Assembly: GCF_000955805.1 (NCBI RefSeq)
Contig: NZ_JYOA01000002.1
Span: forward strand, 223,390 to 287,389
DNA length: 64,000 nucleotides
Direction of reading: 5' to 3'
Source of the DNA: Pseudomonas sp. 21
GTDB lineage: Bacteria > Pseudomonadota > Gammaproteobacteria > Pseudomonadales > Pseudomonadaceae
Below are positions 50,427 through 60,267 of the stretch, piece by piece (position 1 is the stretch's first letter; each line of letters begins with the position of its first letter). A program made the translations under genes and the position numbers. The notes beneath the pieces were generated by a model that did no database searches, was not told where the DNA came from, and was given only the letters and a program-made list of their open reading frames with translations.

Positions 50427-51914
50427 TCAGGCTGCGACCGGCGGCGGCAGGCTGGCTACCAGGCGGATCGAGGCGGTCAGCTCCTCGAGCTGGAAGTGTG
50501 GGCGCAGGAACACCGTGGCGCGGTAGACCCCTGGCTTGCCGGCGACTTCGCTGACATCCACGCGGGCTTCGCGCAGCGGGTACTGCGCCTTGATCTCCTG
50601 CGGGGCGTTGTCGTTGATCAGCACGTAGTCGGCGATCCAGTTGTTGAGGTAGGTCTGCACGTTGTCGCGGGTCATGAAGCTGCCCACCTTGTCGCGCATG
50701 ATCACCTTCAGGTAATGGGCGAAGCGCGAGGCCGCCAGCACGTACGGGAGCATCGCCGAGAGCCGCGCGTTGGCGTTGGCCTCGTTGGTGTTGTACTGGC
50801 GCGGCTTGTTGGTGGACTGGCCGCCGAAGAACACGGCGAGGTCGGTGTTCTTCTTGTGGCACAGGGCGATGAAGCCCAGGTCGTTGAGCTCCTTCTCGCG
50901 GCGGTCGGTGATGGCCACCTCGGTCGGGCATTTGAGCGACAGGTCGCCCGCCTGGGTGCGGAAGGTGTGGGCCGGCAAGCCTTCGACGGCGCCGCCGCCT
51001 TCGCTGCCGCGGATCGCCGCGCACCAGCCGTACTTGCTGAAGGCTTCGGTGATGCGCTGGGCCATGACCCAGGCGGCGTTGCCCCAGAGGTACTTGGCGT
51101 GGTCGGTGCCGTCCACGTCCTCGATGAAGTTCATGCCTTCCACCGGCAGGGTTTCCGGGCCGTAGGGCAGGCGCACCAGGTAGCGCGGCAGGGCCAGGGA
51201 AACGTAGCGCGAATCCTCGCTCTCGCGGAACGAGCGCCACTTGATCAGCTCCAGGCTCTCGAAGACCTTGCTCAGGTCACGCGGCACCGCCAGCTCGGTG
51301 AAGCTGCCCATGTCGAACAGGCGCGGGCTGGCCGCAGCGATGAAGGGCGCGTGGGCCGCGGCGGCGACGTTGGAGAGTTTCTCCAGCAGGGCGATGTCCT
51401 GCGGGTGACGGCCGAAGGAGTAGTCGCCCACCAGCAGGCTGAAGGGGTGCCCGCCGAAGGTGCCGTATTCCTCTTCGTAGATTTTCTTGAACAGCGCGCT
51501 CTGGTCGAATTCGACGGCTTTCTCCAGGTCGTTCTGCAGGTCCTGCTGGCTGACGTTGAGCAGGCGCAGCTTGAGGCGCGAGCCGGTCTCGCTGTTCTGC
51601 ACCAGCTGGTGCAGGCCGCGCCAGGAAGATTCGAGCTGCTGCAGTTCGGGGTGGTGCAGGATCTGGTTGAGCTGGGCGCTGATCAGTTCGTCGATGCGAC
51701 CGATGCGCTCGTTGATCATGGCCACGGTGTCCTTGCTGACGGCCATGCCTTCGTCGAGGACCTGGGTGGCGAACTCCGCGAGCATGTCGCGGGCGTATTC
51801 CTGCTGGCTGTCATCGTGGGCCATGCGGCCGTCGGCGATGATGCGGTCGAGCAGGTCGAGGGTCTGGGTGCTGCCTTCGGCGCCTTGCGCCGCGGCGGAG
51901 CTGGGTTTGGCCAT
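50427..51914 (-). CDS. tssC: T6SS sheath large subunit TssC (VipB)
   Basis: A 495-residue protein; LESSWRGLHQLVQNSETGSR, FGGHPFSLLVGDYSFGRHPQ and YLNNWIADYVLINDNAPQ are the TssC core blocks, and LPYVLAASRFAHYLKVIMRD is also conserved. With TssB it makes the contractile sheath. ATG 51914 follows GGAGAGCA; the frame before it is Pro/Arg shadow. Confidence 0.96.
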   Translation of the reverse strand: MAKPSSAAAQGAEGSTQTLDLLDRIIADGRMAHDDSQQEYARDMLAEFATQVLDEGMAVSKDTVAMINERIGRIDELISAQLNQILHHPELQQLESSWRGLHQLVQNSETGSRLKLRLLNVSQQDLQNDLEKAVEFDQSALFKKIYEEEYGTFGGHPFSLLVGDYSFGRHPQDIALLEKLSNVAAAAHAPFIAAASPRLFDMGSFTELAVPRDLSKVFESLELIKWRSFRESEDSRYVSLALPRYLVRLPYGPETLPVEGMNFIEDVDGTDHAKYLWGNAAWVMAQRITEAFSKYGWCAAIRGSEGGGAVEGLPAHTFRTQAGDLSLKCPTEVAITDRREKELNDLGFIALCHKKNTDLAVFFGGQSTNKPRQYNTNEANANARLSAMLPYVLAASRFAHYLKVIMRDKVGSFMTRDNVQTYLNNWIADYVLINDNAPQEIKAQYPLREARVDVSEVAGKPGVYRATVFLRPHFQLEELTASIRLVASLPPPVAA

Positions 51915-51939
51915 TGCTGTGCTCTCCTTGCGGGCGGGG

Positions 51940-52512
51940 TCAGGCTTGCGGTTCGGCAGGTGCTTCGCCTTCGTCGGCGGCGGCCTGGGCCGTGTCGTTG
52001 GCGGCGCCGGCATCGGCGGTCACCGGGTGGGTCGCGCGGATTTCCTGCAGGCCCTCGGTGTTGCTCACCACGTCCTGCAGCAGCTGGTCCAGCTCATCGT
52101 TGCCGTCGAGCTTGGTGAGCAGGTCGCGCAGGCGCTGGCGGGCTTCGAACAGGCGGCGCAGCGGTACGACCTGGTTGACGATGCTCACCGGGTCGAAGTC
52201 GTCGATGTGTTTGAAGTTCAGCTCGACGTTGAGCCGGCTGCCGTCGTTGCTCAGGGTGTTGTCGACCTGCAGCGCCACGCGCGGTCCGATGGACGAGAGC
52301 ACGGCGTTGAAGTTGTCACGGTCGATCTCGGTGAAGCGGCGCTCGCCGAGCTTGGGCAGGGGAGCGACCGGCTTGCCGGAGAGGTCGGCGAGGATGCCCA
52401 CGACCAGGGGCAGCTCCTTCTTCTCGATGGCGTTGCCGATTTCCACGTCGTAGGTGATCTGGACGCGGGGAGGGCGCACCCGGTCCAGTTTGTGCTGCGT
52501 GCTTTCTGCCAT
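51940..52512 (-). CDS. tssB: T6SS sheath small subunit TssB (VipA)
   Basis: A 190-residue protein; RPPRVQITYDVEIGNAIEKK and LPLVVGILADLSGKP at the N-terminus and FKHIDDFDPVSIVNQVVPLR are standard TssB. It pairs with TssC. It is the first gene of the leftward T6SS operon, divergent from tssJ. ATG 52512 precedes MAESTQHKLD, the usual start. Confidence 0.96.
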   Translation of the reverse strand: MAESTQHKLDRVRPPRVQITYDVEIGNAIEKKELPLVVGILADLSGKPVAPLPKLGERRFTEIDRDNFNAVLSSIGPRVALQVDNTLSNDGSRLNVELNFKHIDDFDPVSIVNQVVPLRRLFEARQRLRDLLTKLDGNDELDQLLQDVVSNTEGLQEIRATHPVTADAGAANDTAQAAADEGEAPAEPQA

Positions 52513-52680
52513 GCTGGCGAACTCCACTGCGTAGGAGACGGGCACGCCGCAGCGGGGCTCGCTGTCGTCGCGCTCCTTGGCTGGACCACACGACAGGAAG
52601 GGGGAATGCGATACAGGCCTGTCCTTGGCGATCCCATCTGGGCTCGTTGTCCACGAGCTAACCAAGCAAGCTAGATCAGG

Positions 52681-52708
52681 TTGCTAAAAACGCAAATCCG
52701 AAAATAAT
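52681..52708 (+). promoter_or_regulatory. Sigma70-type promoter for the tssJ operon
   Basis: TTGCTA and AATAAT with a 16-bp spacer lie 30 bp before the tssJ ATG, in the 225-bp region shared with tssB. A ribosome site CAAGGA follows. No sigma54-type TGGC/TTGC pair was found in this region. Confidence 0.55.
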
Positions 52709-52737
52709 CTCTGACAGACATTTCACAAGGACGTTTC

Positions 52738-53193
52738 ATGAAGTCGACGAAAGCCTGCCTCTGTGCTGTGCTCCTGGCAGTTCTCGGAGGCTGTTCCTGG
52801 TTCGGTCCGAAGGTCGATGTCGACCGTCTGACCCTCGACGTCGCGAGCAAGGCCAACGGCGATTCGCCCATCGCCGTGGACTTTGTCGCGGTGCAGGATG
52901 CGGACCTGCTCAAGCTGCTCTCGGCGATGAGCGCCAAGCAGTGGTTCAGTGACCGCGAACAGTACCGCCGCGACTACCAGAAGCAGCTCTCCGTGTGGAG
53001 CCTAGAACTGGTGCCCGGGCAGTTCATGGAGGCCAGGGACTTCCCCCTGGCCGGCAAGCCGGCTTCTGGACTTTTGGTCTTTGCCGGCTATAACACTCCC
53101 GGCGCCCATCGCATGCGCCTGGATCAGCAGCCCAACCTGTGGCTGCGTTTCGACAGCAGGGAGATGCGCCTGCTGAGTGCCGAGGAGCACTGA
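52738..53193 (+). CDS. tssJ: T6SS outer-membrane lipoprotein TssJ
   Basis: A 151-residue protein with a lipoprotein signal, LLAVLGGC (Cys19), and a mature beta-domain (VDFVAVQDADLLKLLSAMSA). TssJ anchors TssM at the outer membrane. It starts the rightward operon tssJ-K-L-M-A. Confidence 0.88.
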   Translation: MKSTKACLCAVLLAVLGGCSWFGPKVDVDRLTLDVASKANGDSPIAVDFVAVQDADLLKLLSAMSAKQWFSDREQYRRDYQKQLSVWSLELVPGQFMEARDFPLAGKPASGLLVFAGYNTPGAHRMRLDQQPNLWLRFDSREMRLLSAEEH

Positions 53194-53249
53194 ACCACCG
53201 CCTTGCCAGGCGGGCCCATGACAATCCAGGACGTCGAAGGGGGAGTGGT

Positions 53250-54584
53250 GTGAGAGTTCTGCCTGACGCAGTTTGTTGGCACGAAGGGATGCAACTGCTT
53301 CCCCAGCACTTCCAGCTCCAGGGCCTGCGCGCCGAAGTGCTGTCCGCGCGCCTGGCCCATGCGGCCAACCCCTGGTTCTGGGGGCTCGAACACCTGGAGC
53401 TGGACCCTTCCGCCCTGAGTACCGGCGTGGTGCGTATTCTCGCGCTGGAGGCGATCCTGCCCGACGGCCTGCCGGTCAGCCTGGGCCAGGGCGGCACGCT
53501 GGTGTTCGACGCCACGGCCGCCATCGCCGCGGCCGCCGACGCCAGCATCACCCTCTACCTCGCACTCAGCCCACTCGCCCGTGGCGGCCAGGTGCTGCCG
53601 CTCAAGGGCCGTCTGCAATCCTTGAGCGGGCCGGCCGTGCCGGACCTGGCCAGTGGCGAGAATCCCGAACCCGTCGTCGTCTGGCGCCCGGCCCTGCGCC
53701 TGGTGACCGAAGCGCAGCGCGCCGACTCGGTGTGCCTGCCGCTGCTGCGTGTCGGCAAGGACGCCGGTGGTTTCGTCGGCCTGCCTTACGTGGCGCCGAC
53801 TCCGCGAATCGCACCGGCGTCGATGCTGGGGCAGGCGCTGGTGGCGCTGTGTGCCCATGCGCGGGAGAAATGCGTGTTTCTCGCCGGCCGCCTGCGCCAG
53901 GCGCAGCAGGCGGAGAACACCGAGGACAGCCAGGAAATCCGCCGCCAGCTGGCGGCGCTGTGGGCACGCCTGCCGGAACTGGAGGCCGCGCTCTACAGCG
54001 GCACAGCCAGCCCGGCACAGCTGCATGGCCTGCTGTGCGGAATGGCCGGCAGCTGGAGCGTGCTCGATCCGCTGGGCGGCGTCCCGGCCTTCCCGACCTT
54101 CGATTTCAACGAACTGCTGCGGACCTTCAACCCGGTGATCGAGTGGCTGGAAGTCACCCTCGGGCGCGTGCGCGCGGGCTACCGCAGCCTGGCTTTCGAA
54201 CGGCTGGGCAACGACTTCGCGCTGGCCCTGCCGGACCTGCGTTCGCCGGTCCAGCGTCTGGTCATCGGCCTGCGCATGCCGCCCGGCTGCGGCGAGGAGC
54301 AGGCCCACGAGTGGCTGTCACGCTGCATCGTCGCCTCCGAATCCAGCCTGGCGATACTGGGGCGGCAGCGCATGTCCGGCCTGGAGCATCTGCCCATGAG
54401 CCGCGCCGAACAGATCGCCTACAGCGTGGGGGAAGACACCCACCTGTTCGTCGTGCAGGCGGAGGGCGACTGGTTCGATCCCGCCCAGCGCCTGTGCCTG
54501 CGGGCCGCTTCGGCGGGCAGCAGTGGCGGTGGCAGTCCCTGGCAGGTCGTGCTGTTCATCGTGGACGGCGCCAGCAGCGCCTGA
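53250..54584 (+). CDS. tssK: T6SS baseplate-membrane connector TssK
   Basis: A 444-residue protein beginning at GTG 53250 (VRVLPDAVCWHEGMQLLPQH), the standard W-x-E-G-M-x-L-x-P-Q-H-F opening of TssK. The C-terminal domain (YSVGEDTHLFVV) contacts TssL/TssM. AAGGGGGAG precedes the GTG; the frame is open upstream but unconserved. Confidence 0.93.
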   Translation: MRVLPDAVCWHEGMQLLPQHFQLQGLRAEVLSARLAHAANPWFWGLEHLELDPSALSTGVVRILALEAILPDGLPVSLGQGGTLVFDATAAIAAAADASITLYLALSPLARGGQVLPLKGRLQSLSGPAVPDLASGENPEPVVVWRPALRLVTEAQRADSVCLPLLRVGKDAGGFVGLPYVAPTPRIAPASMLGQALVALCAHAREKCVFLAGRLRQAQQAENTEDSQEIRRQLAALWARLPELEAALYSGTASPAQLHGLLCGMAGSWSVLDPLGGVPAFPTFDFNELLRTFNPVIEWLEVTLGRVRAGYRSLAFERLGNDFALALPDLRSPVQRLVIGLRMPPGCGEEQAHEWLSRCIVASESSLAILGRQRMSGLEHLPMSRAEQIAYSVGEDTHLFVVQAEGDWFDPAQRLCLRAASAGSSGGGSPWQVVLFIVDGASSA

Positions 54585-54599
54585 GGCAGGGAAGCGAAG

Positions 54600-55370
54600 A
54601 TGCTTGAAGGGAATCAGGCGATCTATCCGCCGTCGTTCGGCGAGGCCCCTCTCAGTGGCGCCTTCCAGGCCGCCTGGCTGGAGTGGCGCAGGCGCTGGGA
54701 AGAGCTGCGCGAATCCACCGGCGAGGACAGTGCGACGCTGGAGCGGGTCGCCGACGAAGCCCAGGCGGTGGTGCGTCGCCTGTGGCGCAGCGCCAATGCC
54801 AGCGTCGGCGATGCCGCCGGCGAGCAGGTGAAAGGCATGGTTTACGCCTTCGTCGCGCTGCTCGACGAAAGCCTGTTGTTCGATCCCTGGGATGGCCAGT
54901 CCGCGTGGCAGGAACGGCCGCTGGAATCCCGCCTGTATGGCACGCGCAATGCCGGGGAGCGGGTGCCCCAGGCGATACATCGCCTGCTGGATACCCGCGC
55001 ACCGGGCACGCGTGATCTTGCCAACGTCTACCTGCAATGCCTGTTGCTGGGCTTCCACGGCAAGCTGCGCGGTCCGAAGGGCGAGGCGCTCCATGAGAAG
55101 TGGCGGCACGCGCTGTTCGCCCATGCCTGGCAGCGTGACGCCGAGGTGCCGGCGTTGCTCGAGACCCTGGCGCGCCCGGCCGCTGCAGTACCTCTGCGAC
55201 TGCCGCTGCGGCGTGCGCTGCCCGACGGCTTGCGCCTGATGCTGATGGTTGTCGCCGGCGTCTTCCTGCTCATCGTCCTCGGCCATTGGCTGTGGAGCGA
55301 CGTGCGCGGTGAACTGGCGCCCTTGCTCGACCTGGCTTGTGCGGCCGCCTTCCCGGAGCGGGTGGTTTGA
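54600..55370 (+). CDS. tssL: T6SS inner-membrane protein TssL (DotU)
   Basis: A 256-residue protein: a cytoplasmic DotU domain (YAFVALLDESLLFDPWDGQS, YLQCLLLGFHGKLRG) and one C-terminal helix (LRLMLMVVAGVFLLIVLGHW). No peptidoglycan-binding extension follows the helix. The stop overlaps the tssM TTG start. Confidence 0.93.
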   Translation: MLEGNQAIYPPSFGEAPLSGAFQAAWLEWRRRWEELRESTGEDSATLERVADEAQAVVRRLWRSANASVGDAAGEQVKGMVYAFVALLDESLLFDPWDGQSAWQERPLESRLYGTRNAGERVPQAIHRLLDTRAPGTRDLANVYLQCLLLGFHGKLRGPKGEALHEKWRHALFAHAWQRDAEVPALLETLARPAAAVPLRLPLRRALPDGLRLMLMVVAGVFLLIVLGHWLWSDVRGELAPLLDLACAAAFPERVV

Positions 55371-58300
55371 GCGGCTGGCTGGTGCTGGCCCTGCTGTTGC
55401 TGCTGGTGGTGGCGCTGGCAGTCGCGGGGTTCCTCTGGCTGCGCAGCAAGGGGGGCGAAGCGGTACGCACCTTCTACCTGACCGTGCGGCAGATGGAGCA
55501 GGACCATGATGTCGCCGACCGCTACGACGTGCCCTGGTATCTCCTGCTGGGCGACCCGCTGCTGGGCGAGCGCCTGGCCGCGGACTGGAGCCTGGCTCCG
55601 GTGAACCGCCCGGCCTGGTTCGGTCGCTGGTGGGCCGATCAGGACGGCGCCTTGCTGGCGGTACCGCAGACCCTGTTCATGCCGGAAGAGAGCGCACCGT
55701 CGTCGCTGCAGCCCTGGCGGCGGCTGCTCGGCCTGCTGCTGCGGATGCGTCCGCGCCGTCCGCTGGACGGCGTGATCTGGGCGGTGCCGGCGGAGCGTCT
55801 GCTGGACCCGGCCAGCCTTGCCCAGGAGAGCATCCAGCTACGTCGGCGCTTCAACGACCTGTTGCAGCGGCTGGGGCTGAGCCTGCCGGTCTACGTGGTG
55901 GTGACCGGGCTGGAAGCGCTCGATGGTTTCGCCGAACTTCGCGCGGCGCTGCCGGCCGAGGTTCGCGAGCGGCCTCTGGGCTGGGCCTCGCCCTTGCAAG
56001 TGGATGCGGCCTGGCAGGGCGAGCACCTGGAGCGCGGCTTCGATCAGGTATTGCAGGCGCTGCAGGCGGCGATCCTCGAAGCGGGAGTGCTCAAGGGGCA
56101 ATTGAGCGAGGCGCTGTATCGCTTCCCGCAGGCGCTGGAGGGCCTGCGCGAAGGTCTGCGCCAGCGCCTGGAACCGGTCTTCCAGGGAAATGCGCTGGGT
56201 GAGGCGCCACGCTTGCGCGGCCTGTACTTCAGTGGCGCGTACCGCATGGCTCCCAGTGCTGACGACTGGGCGCTCTCGGCGCGGGAGGAGGCACCCGCGC
56301 AATTGCTGTTCAGCCAACATCTCTGGCAATCGCGCCTGCTCGCCGAGCGCGGACTGGCCCAGGCTGTGCCGCGAGTCCTGCGCCTGCGCCAGCGTTCGCA
56401 GCGCGTGCTGGGGGCGGTGGCTGGCGTGGTCGGCGTCTGCTGGCTATTGGGGATGCTCTGGGTCTGGCACGTGGATTCCCGCGAGGCGCAGGCGCTGGGG
56501 CAGCGCATCCTGTCCATGCAGCGCGGGCAGGTCGAAGGCGAGGCGGTCGGCGCCTCGGCGGAGGAGGCCGCCCGGCAACGCCTGCAGGCCTACTGGGCGC
56601 TGCTGCAGGCCGCGCCGCGCTGGCACTTCAGCTCACTGGTGTATCCGAGCTCCTGGTTCTCCGGTTTCGACGAGCACATGGATGAACTGCTGCGAGACCT
56701 GACCCGCCGCGAAGTGCTTGTGCCCCTGCAGCAGGCGCAGGCCGCCGAGCTGGTCCGGCTGCGCGCCATCCGCAGTAGCGAACGCCGCGCCAACGTGCAG
56801 AGCGACAGCCCCGAGCAGTGGCCGAACTTCGTTGCCGCTCGCGACCTGGCCCACAGCGTGCTGGCCTTCGAGCAGCGCAACCGCTGGTACACCGAGCTGC
56901 GCGCCGGCACTTCGAAGAACGCTCTGGAAAGCCTCGGCAAACTGGGCGAACAGGCTTACGGCCTGACGCTCGAACCAGCCTCCCTGCGTAACGCCGGCTA
57001 CCTGCAGTCGGTGCTCGGCCAGGGCATCCCCGATGCTCCGGCGCCAGTCGACCCCGGCCCGCGCGAGGGCCAGTTGGCGCGCAACTTCGACGATCTGATG
57101 AGCCTCTGGCTCGACCAGTTCTTCCTCGCCGACAACTTCGTGCGCCCGGCCGGCTTCCTGCGTCTGCACCTGAACGAACTCAAGGCGCGGCAGGGCAACA
57201 GCCTCGAAGAGCTGGAAGAGACCGCCGCGCAGATCGACGCACTGCGCAACATGGTGGCCCTGACCAACGCGGCCTGGAGCCACGGCAATGCCCAGGAGAT
57301 CGTGCCGGGCTTTCGCGCGATGCTCGACGACGTACGCCAGTCCTACCTGCTCGGCCCCTCGGCGGAGGCGCGGGTAACCAGCCAGGCCAGCAAGCTGCAG
57401 CGCGCCTTCCACGACCAGTGGATCTCCGCCGCCGGTTCCCGCGACAACCTGCTGCAACTGCAGCCCGGTGGCACGCTGGCGCTGCAGGAGCATGTGGTGG
57501 CGCTGGGCAGCACCATCGAATCGCTGTTGCGCCAGGACTTCGCCGGCACCGCCCTGAGCAAGGGCGCGCAGGACATCGATCCGCGCGGGCTGGGCAATCT
57601 CGATGCCCACTCGCTGAACGCTGCCCTGGCGTACTACGCCAGCTACCGCAAGTACAGCGAGCAGGAGCAGGCGCGGATTCCGGCCGAGTACCGTGACGCC
57701 CTTGCCGAGAGTGCCGCCGCCGCTGCCGCCAGCGCTATGTGGAGCAGCCTGACGCAATCCGTTCTGGCCAGTGGCGCGCCCGTGAAGAACACGTTCGACG
57801 TTCCTCTGGAGCAAGCCGAGCAGGTTCGTTCGGCCCTGGAATCCGTGCAGCGGAGCGATCTGGCGAACGCACTGGACAGCCACCTGACCCGTGGTGCGCT
57901 GGCCGACGTCGACGGCGTGTTGAAGTCGATCGATGCGTTGCCACTGTTCCGCGTTCGCTCGGAGCCATCCGGTTGGGATGGCACGCGCAACTTCGGCCTG
58001 CAGCTGTACCGCTCCACCGACACCCAGGACCTCAAGCGCAACCTCGCCCAGCAGTTCGAGACCATGCTCGCCCTGAGCGAAGAGCACGAGCCGGCGCTGA
58101 CCTGGCTGCGTGACCGGGGCAACCTCGGCTTCTCCGACCAGGACAAGGTGCGGCGCTTCACCGACCTCAGCGATGAGCTGGTCAAGTACAAGGCGCAGAA
58201 CCCGACCAGCTCGCCGATGTTGCTCGACCAGCTGGTGACCCGCGACTTCGTGGAAATGGACGCCGCCAGCTGCGGCAACATCCTGCGTACCTCCGCGCTG

Positions 58301-59191
58301 GCGGCCGGACAGGGCGACGTGGCGCGCTTCACCCGTGGTCTGCACGGCCAGGCGCAGCAACGCTGCCTGGAGCTGCAGCAGAAGGATGCCGCCCAGGCCT
58401 GGGCGGCCATCGCGGACTACTTCAACCAGTACCTGGCCAATCGCTTCCCCTTCGCCTACAGCCTGCAGGCCGAGGACGCCGACCCGGCGCGGGTGCAGCA
58501 CCTGGTCGAGTTGCTCGACCAGAACCTGGAGCGGGCCCAGGCCGGCCTCAAGCTCAGCCAGTCGGTCGACCGCGTGGCGGCCGCGGATTTCCTCCAGCGC
58601 CTGCAGTTGGCCAAGGCCTGGATGGGCCCCCTGTTCCAGCGCGACAAGGGCGGGGCGCAAGGCGTCGACCTCGACGTGCGCTGGCGTACCGACCGCGAGG
58701 CCGAGCGTGGTGCCGACCAGGTGATCGCCTGGACGCTCTACGCGGCGGACCGCCCGCTGAGCTTCCCCGGCAGCGATAGCCAGCGCCTGCACTGGAATGT
58801 CGGCGAGCCGATGAAGCTGTTGCTGCGCTGGGCCAAGGACAGCCCGCAACGGCCGGATATCGACCCGCAGCAGGCAAGCATGGCCGTGGCGGACCTGGAA
58901 GTGGGCTGGGAGTACGGCGGCCCCTGGGCGCTGATGCGCCTGCTGCGTTCGCACCTGATCCTGCAGCGCCAGCCCAGCGCCGACTACACCGACTTCCCGC
59001 TCGCGTTGCAGGTGCCGGTCCGTGCGCCGAACAGTCGCGAGCCCGAGGCGCGGATGTTCCTGCGCGTGTCCCTGATGACCCAGGACGCCAAGCAGCCGCT
59101 GTCCGTCCAGCCCTTGCCCGTACGCGCGCCGCGCACGCCCTTCAGCGGGGTCGGCGTGGCGTCCTTTGCCGGCGCCCAGGAGTTGCCATGA
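55367..59191 (+). CDS. tssM: T6SS membrane complex protein TssM (IcmF)
   Basis: A 1274-residue protein. N-terminal helix LVLALLLLLVVALAVAGFLW, a third helix at about 345-365 (VLGAVAGVVGVCWLLGMLWV), then the large periplasmic domain with C-terminal GGPWALMRLLRSHLI. The P-loop position reads PWYLLLGDPLLGERLA, so Walker A is lost. The start is TTG at 55367, overlapping the tssL stop (TTGA), with GGAG 7 nt upstream; no ATG or GTG fits. It spans the envelope with TssJ and TssL. Confidence 0.92.
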   Translation: MSGWLVLALLLLLVVALAVAGFLWLRSKGGEAVRTFYLTVRQMEQDHDVADRYDVPWYLLLGDPLLGERLAADWSLAPVNRPAWFGRWWADQDGALLAVPQTLFMPEESAPSSLQPWRRLLGLLLRMRPRRPLDGVIWAVPAERLLDPASLAQESIQLRRRFNDLLQRLGLSLPVYVVVTGLEALDGFAELRAALPAEVRERPLGWASPLQVDAAWQGEHLERGFDQVLQALQAAILEAGVLKGQLSEALYRFPQALEGLREGLRQRLEPVFQGNALGEAPRLRGLYFSGAYRMAPSADDWALSAREEAPAQLLFSQHLWQSRLLAERGLAQAVPRVLRLRQRSQRVLGAVAGVVGVCWLLGMLWVWHVDSREAQALGQRILSMQRGQVEGEAVGASAEEAARQRLQAYWALLQAAPRWHFSSLVYPSSWFSGFDEHMDELLRDLTRREVLVPLQQAQAAELVRLRAIRSSERRANVQSDSPEQWPNFVAARDLAHSVLAFEQRNRWYTELRAGTSKNALESLGKLGEQAYGLTLEPASLRNAGYLQSVLGQGIPDAPAPVDPGPREGQLARNFDDLMSLWLDQFFLADNFVRPAGFLRLHLNELKARQGNSLEELEETAAQIDALRNMVALTNAAWSHGNAQEIVPGFRAMLDDVRQSYLLGPSAEARVTSQASKLQRAFHDQWISAAGSRDNLLQLQPGGTLALQEHVVALGSTIESLLRQDFAGTALSKGAQDIDPRGLGNLDAHSLNAALAYYASYRKYSEQEQARIPAEYRDALAESAAAAAASAMWSSLTQSVLASGAPVKNTFDVPLEQAEQVRSALESVQRSDLANALDSHLTRGALADVDGVLKSIDALPLFRVRSEPSGWDGTRNFGLQLYRSTDTQDLKRNLAQQFETMLALSEEHEPALTWLRDRGNLGFSDQDKVRRFTDLSDELVKYKAQNPTSSPMLLDQLVTRDFVEMDAASCGNILRTSALAAGQGDVARFTRGLHGQAQQRCLELQQKDAAQAWAAIADYFNQYLANRFPFAYSLQAEDADPARVQHLVELLDQNLERAQAGLKLSQSVDRVAAADFLQRLQLAKAWMGPLFQRDKGGAQGVDLDVRWRTDREAERGADQVIAWTLYAADRPLSFPGSDSQRLHWNVGEPMKLLLRWAKDSPQRPDIDPQQASMAVADLEVGWEYGGPWALMRLLRSHLILQRQPSADYTDFPLALQVPVRAPNSREPEARMFLRVSLMTQDAKQPLSVQPLPVRAPRTPFSGVGVASFAGAQELP

Positions 59192-60243
59192 TTTCAGACG
59201 AGGCGCTGCAAGCGCTCCTGCAACCGCTGTCGGGCGAGTCGCCCTGCGGGGAGTCGCTGCGCCATGACCCGCTGATGGACCGCCTGCGCGAGCTGCGTCG
59301 CGAGGAGGATACCGAGCTGCCGGCCGGTGTCTGGCAGGCCGAGCCCAAGCGCGCGGACTGGTTGGCGCTGGCGGAGCTCGCCGAGGAGTTGCTGGCGCGG
59401 CGCAGCAAGGACCTGACCATCGCCGGTTTTCTGGGCGAGGCCTGGATAGTCACCCACGGCCCTGCGGGCCTCGCCGCCGCACTGGGCCTGCTGGCCGGTC
59501 TTTGCGATGCGTTCCCTGAACAGCTGCACCCGCAGGCCACCGACGGTGACCAGGAGTGGCGTGCGGCGCCGCTCGCCTGGTTGGCGCGGCGCTACACCGA
59601 ACTCCTGCTCACCCGCGTGCCGCTGTGCAGCGGCTGGCCGAAGACCACCCTGCATGGCTGGCAGGAACTGCAGCGACGACAGGTGCAGGCCAGCGACAAC
59701 AAGGTCGACAAGGTGGCGGCGGAGAACGCGCGACAGGAGCAGAAACGGCTAAACGAATCGATCCGCAGCGGTGCGGTGGATGGCTGGGCGGCGACGCTGG
59801 CCCAGTTGAACAGTGCGGCCGCTCACCTGCGACGCCTGGATGCCTGGTGTGACCTCCAGCTCGGCGATGCCGCACCGAGCCTGCACCAACTCGCCGCGTC
59901 CATCGACGCTTTCAGCAACGTCATCCAGGGATGCAAGGCCATGGCCCCGCAAGATTACGTACCTGCCGCCGCAGCGGAAAACCCCGCGGTGCCGGAATCG
60001 GTTTCCGTGTCGGCTTCCCCGCTTCCCGCCGGCGGCGCTCCGCAGAACCGCGAAGAGGCCTACCGGCAGCTCACCGCCATCGCCGAGTACCTGGCGCGCA
60101 CCGAGCCGCACAGCCCGGTGCCCTACATCATTCGTCGGGCGGTGGAGTGGGGCGGCATGCCGCTGAGTGCGCTGATGGACGAACTGGTCCACGCCGACCC
60201 CGAGGCTCGCCGGGTCTGGGTCATGCTGGGCGTGTTGCGCTGA
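59188..60243 (+). CDS. tssA: T6SS cap/assembly protein TssA (ImpA)
   Basis: A 351-residue protein with the ImpA_N domain (LLQPLSGESPCGESLRHDPL, DLTIAGFLGEAWIVTHGPAG) and the C-terminal block EYLARTEPHSPVPYIIRRAV EW. This tail is that of the short TssA class that primes sheath assembly. The ATG overlaps the tssM stop by 4 bp. It ends the rightward operon, 24 bp from the convergent regulator gene. Confidence 0.92.
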   Translation: MISDEALQALLQPLSGESPCGESLRHDPLMDRLRELRREEDTELPAGVWQAEPKRADWLALAELAEELLARRSKDLTIAGFLGEAWIVTHGPAGLAAALGLLAGLCDAFPEQLHPQATDGDQEWRAAPLAWLARRYTELLLTRVPLCSGWPKTTLHGWQELQRRQVQASDNKVDKVAAENARQEQKRLNESIRSGAVDGWAATLAQLNSAAAHLRRLDAWCDLQLGDAAPSLHQLAASIDAFSNVIQGCKAMAPQDYVPAAAAENPAVPESVSVSASPLPAGGAPQNREEAYRQLTAIAEYLARTEPHSPVPYIIRRAVEWGGMPLSALMDELVHADPEARRVWVMLGVLR

Positions 60244-60267
60244 GCGGGTAGCAGGTCGGTGCCATCG

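Noticed and set aside
52513..52737. A sigma54 promoter between tssB and tssJ
   Set aside because: TGGC occurs, but the downstream TTGC element at the required spacing is absent on both strands; a sigma70-like pair fits better for tssJ.
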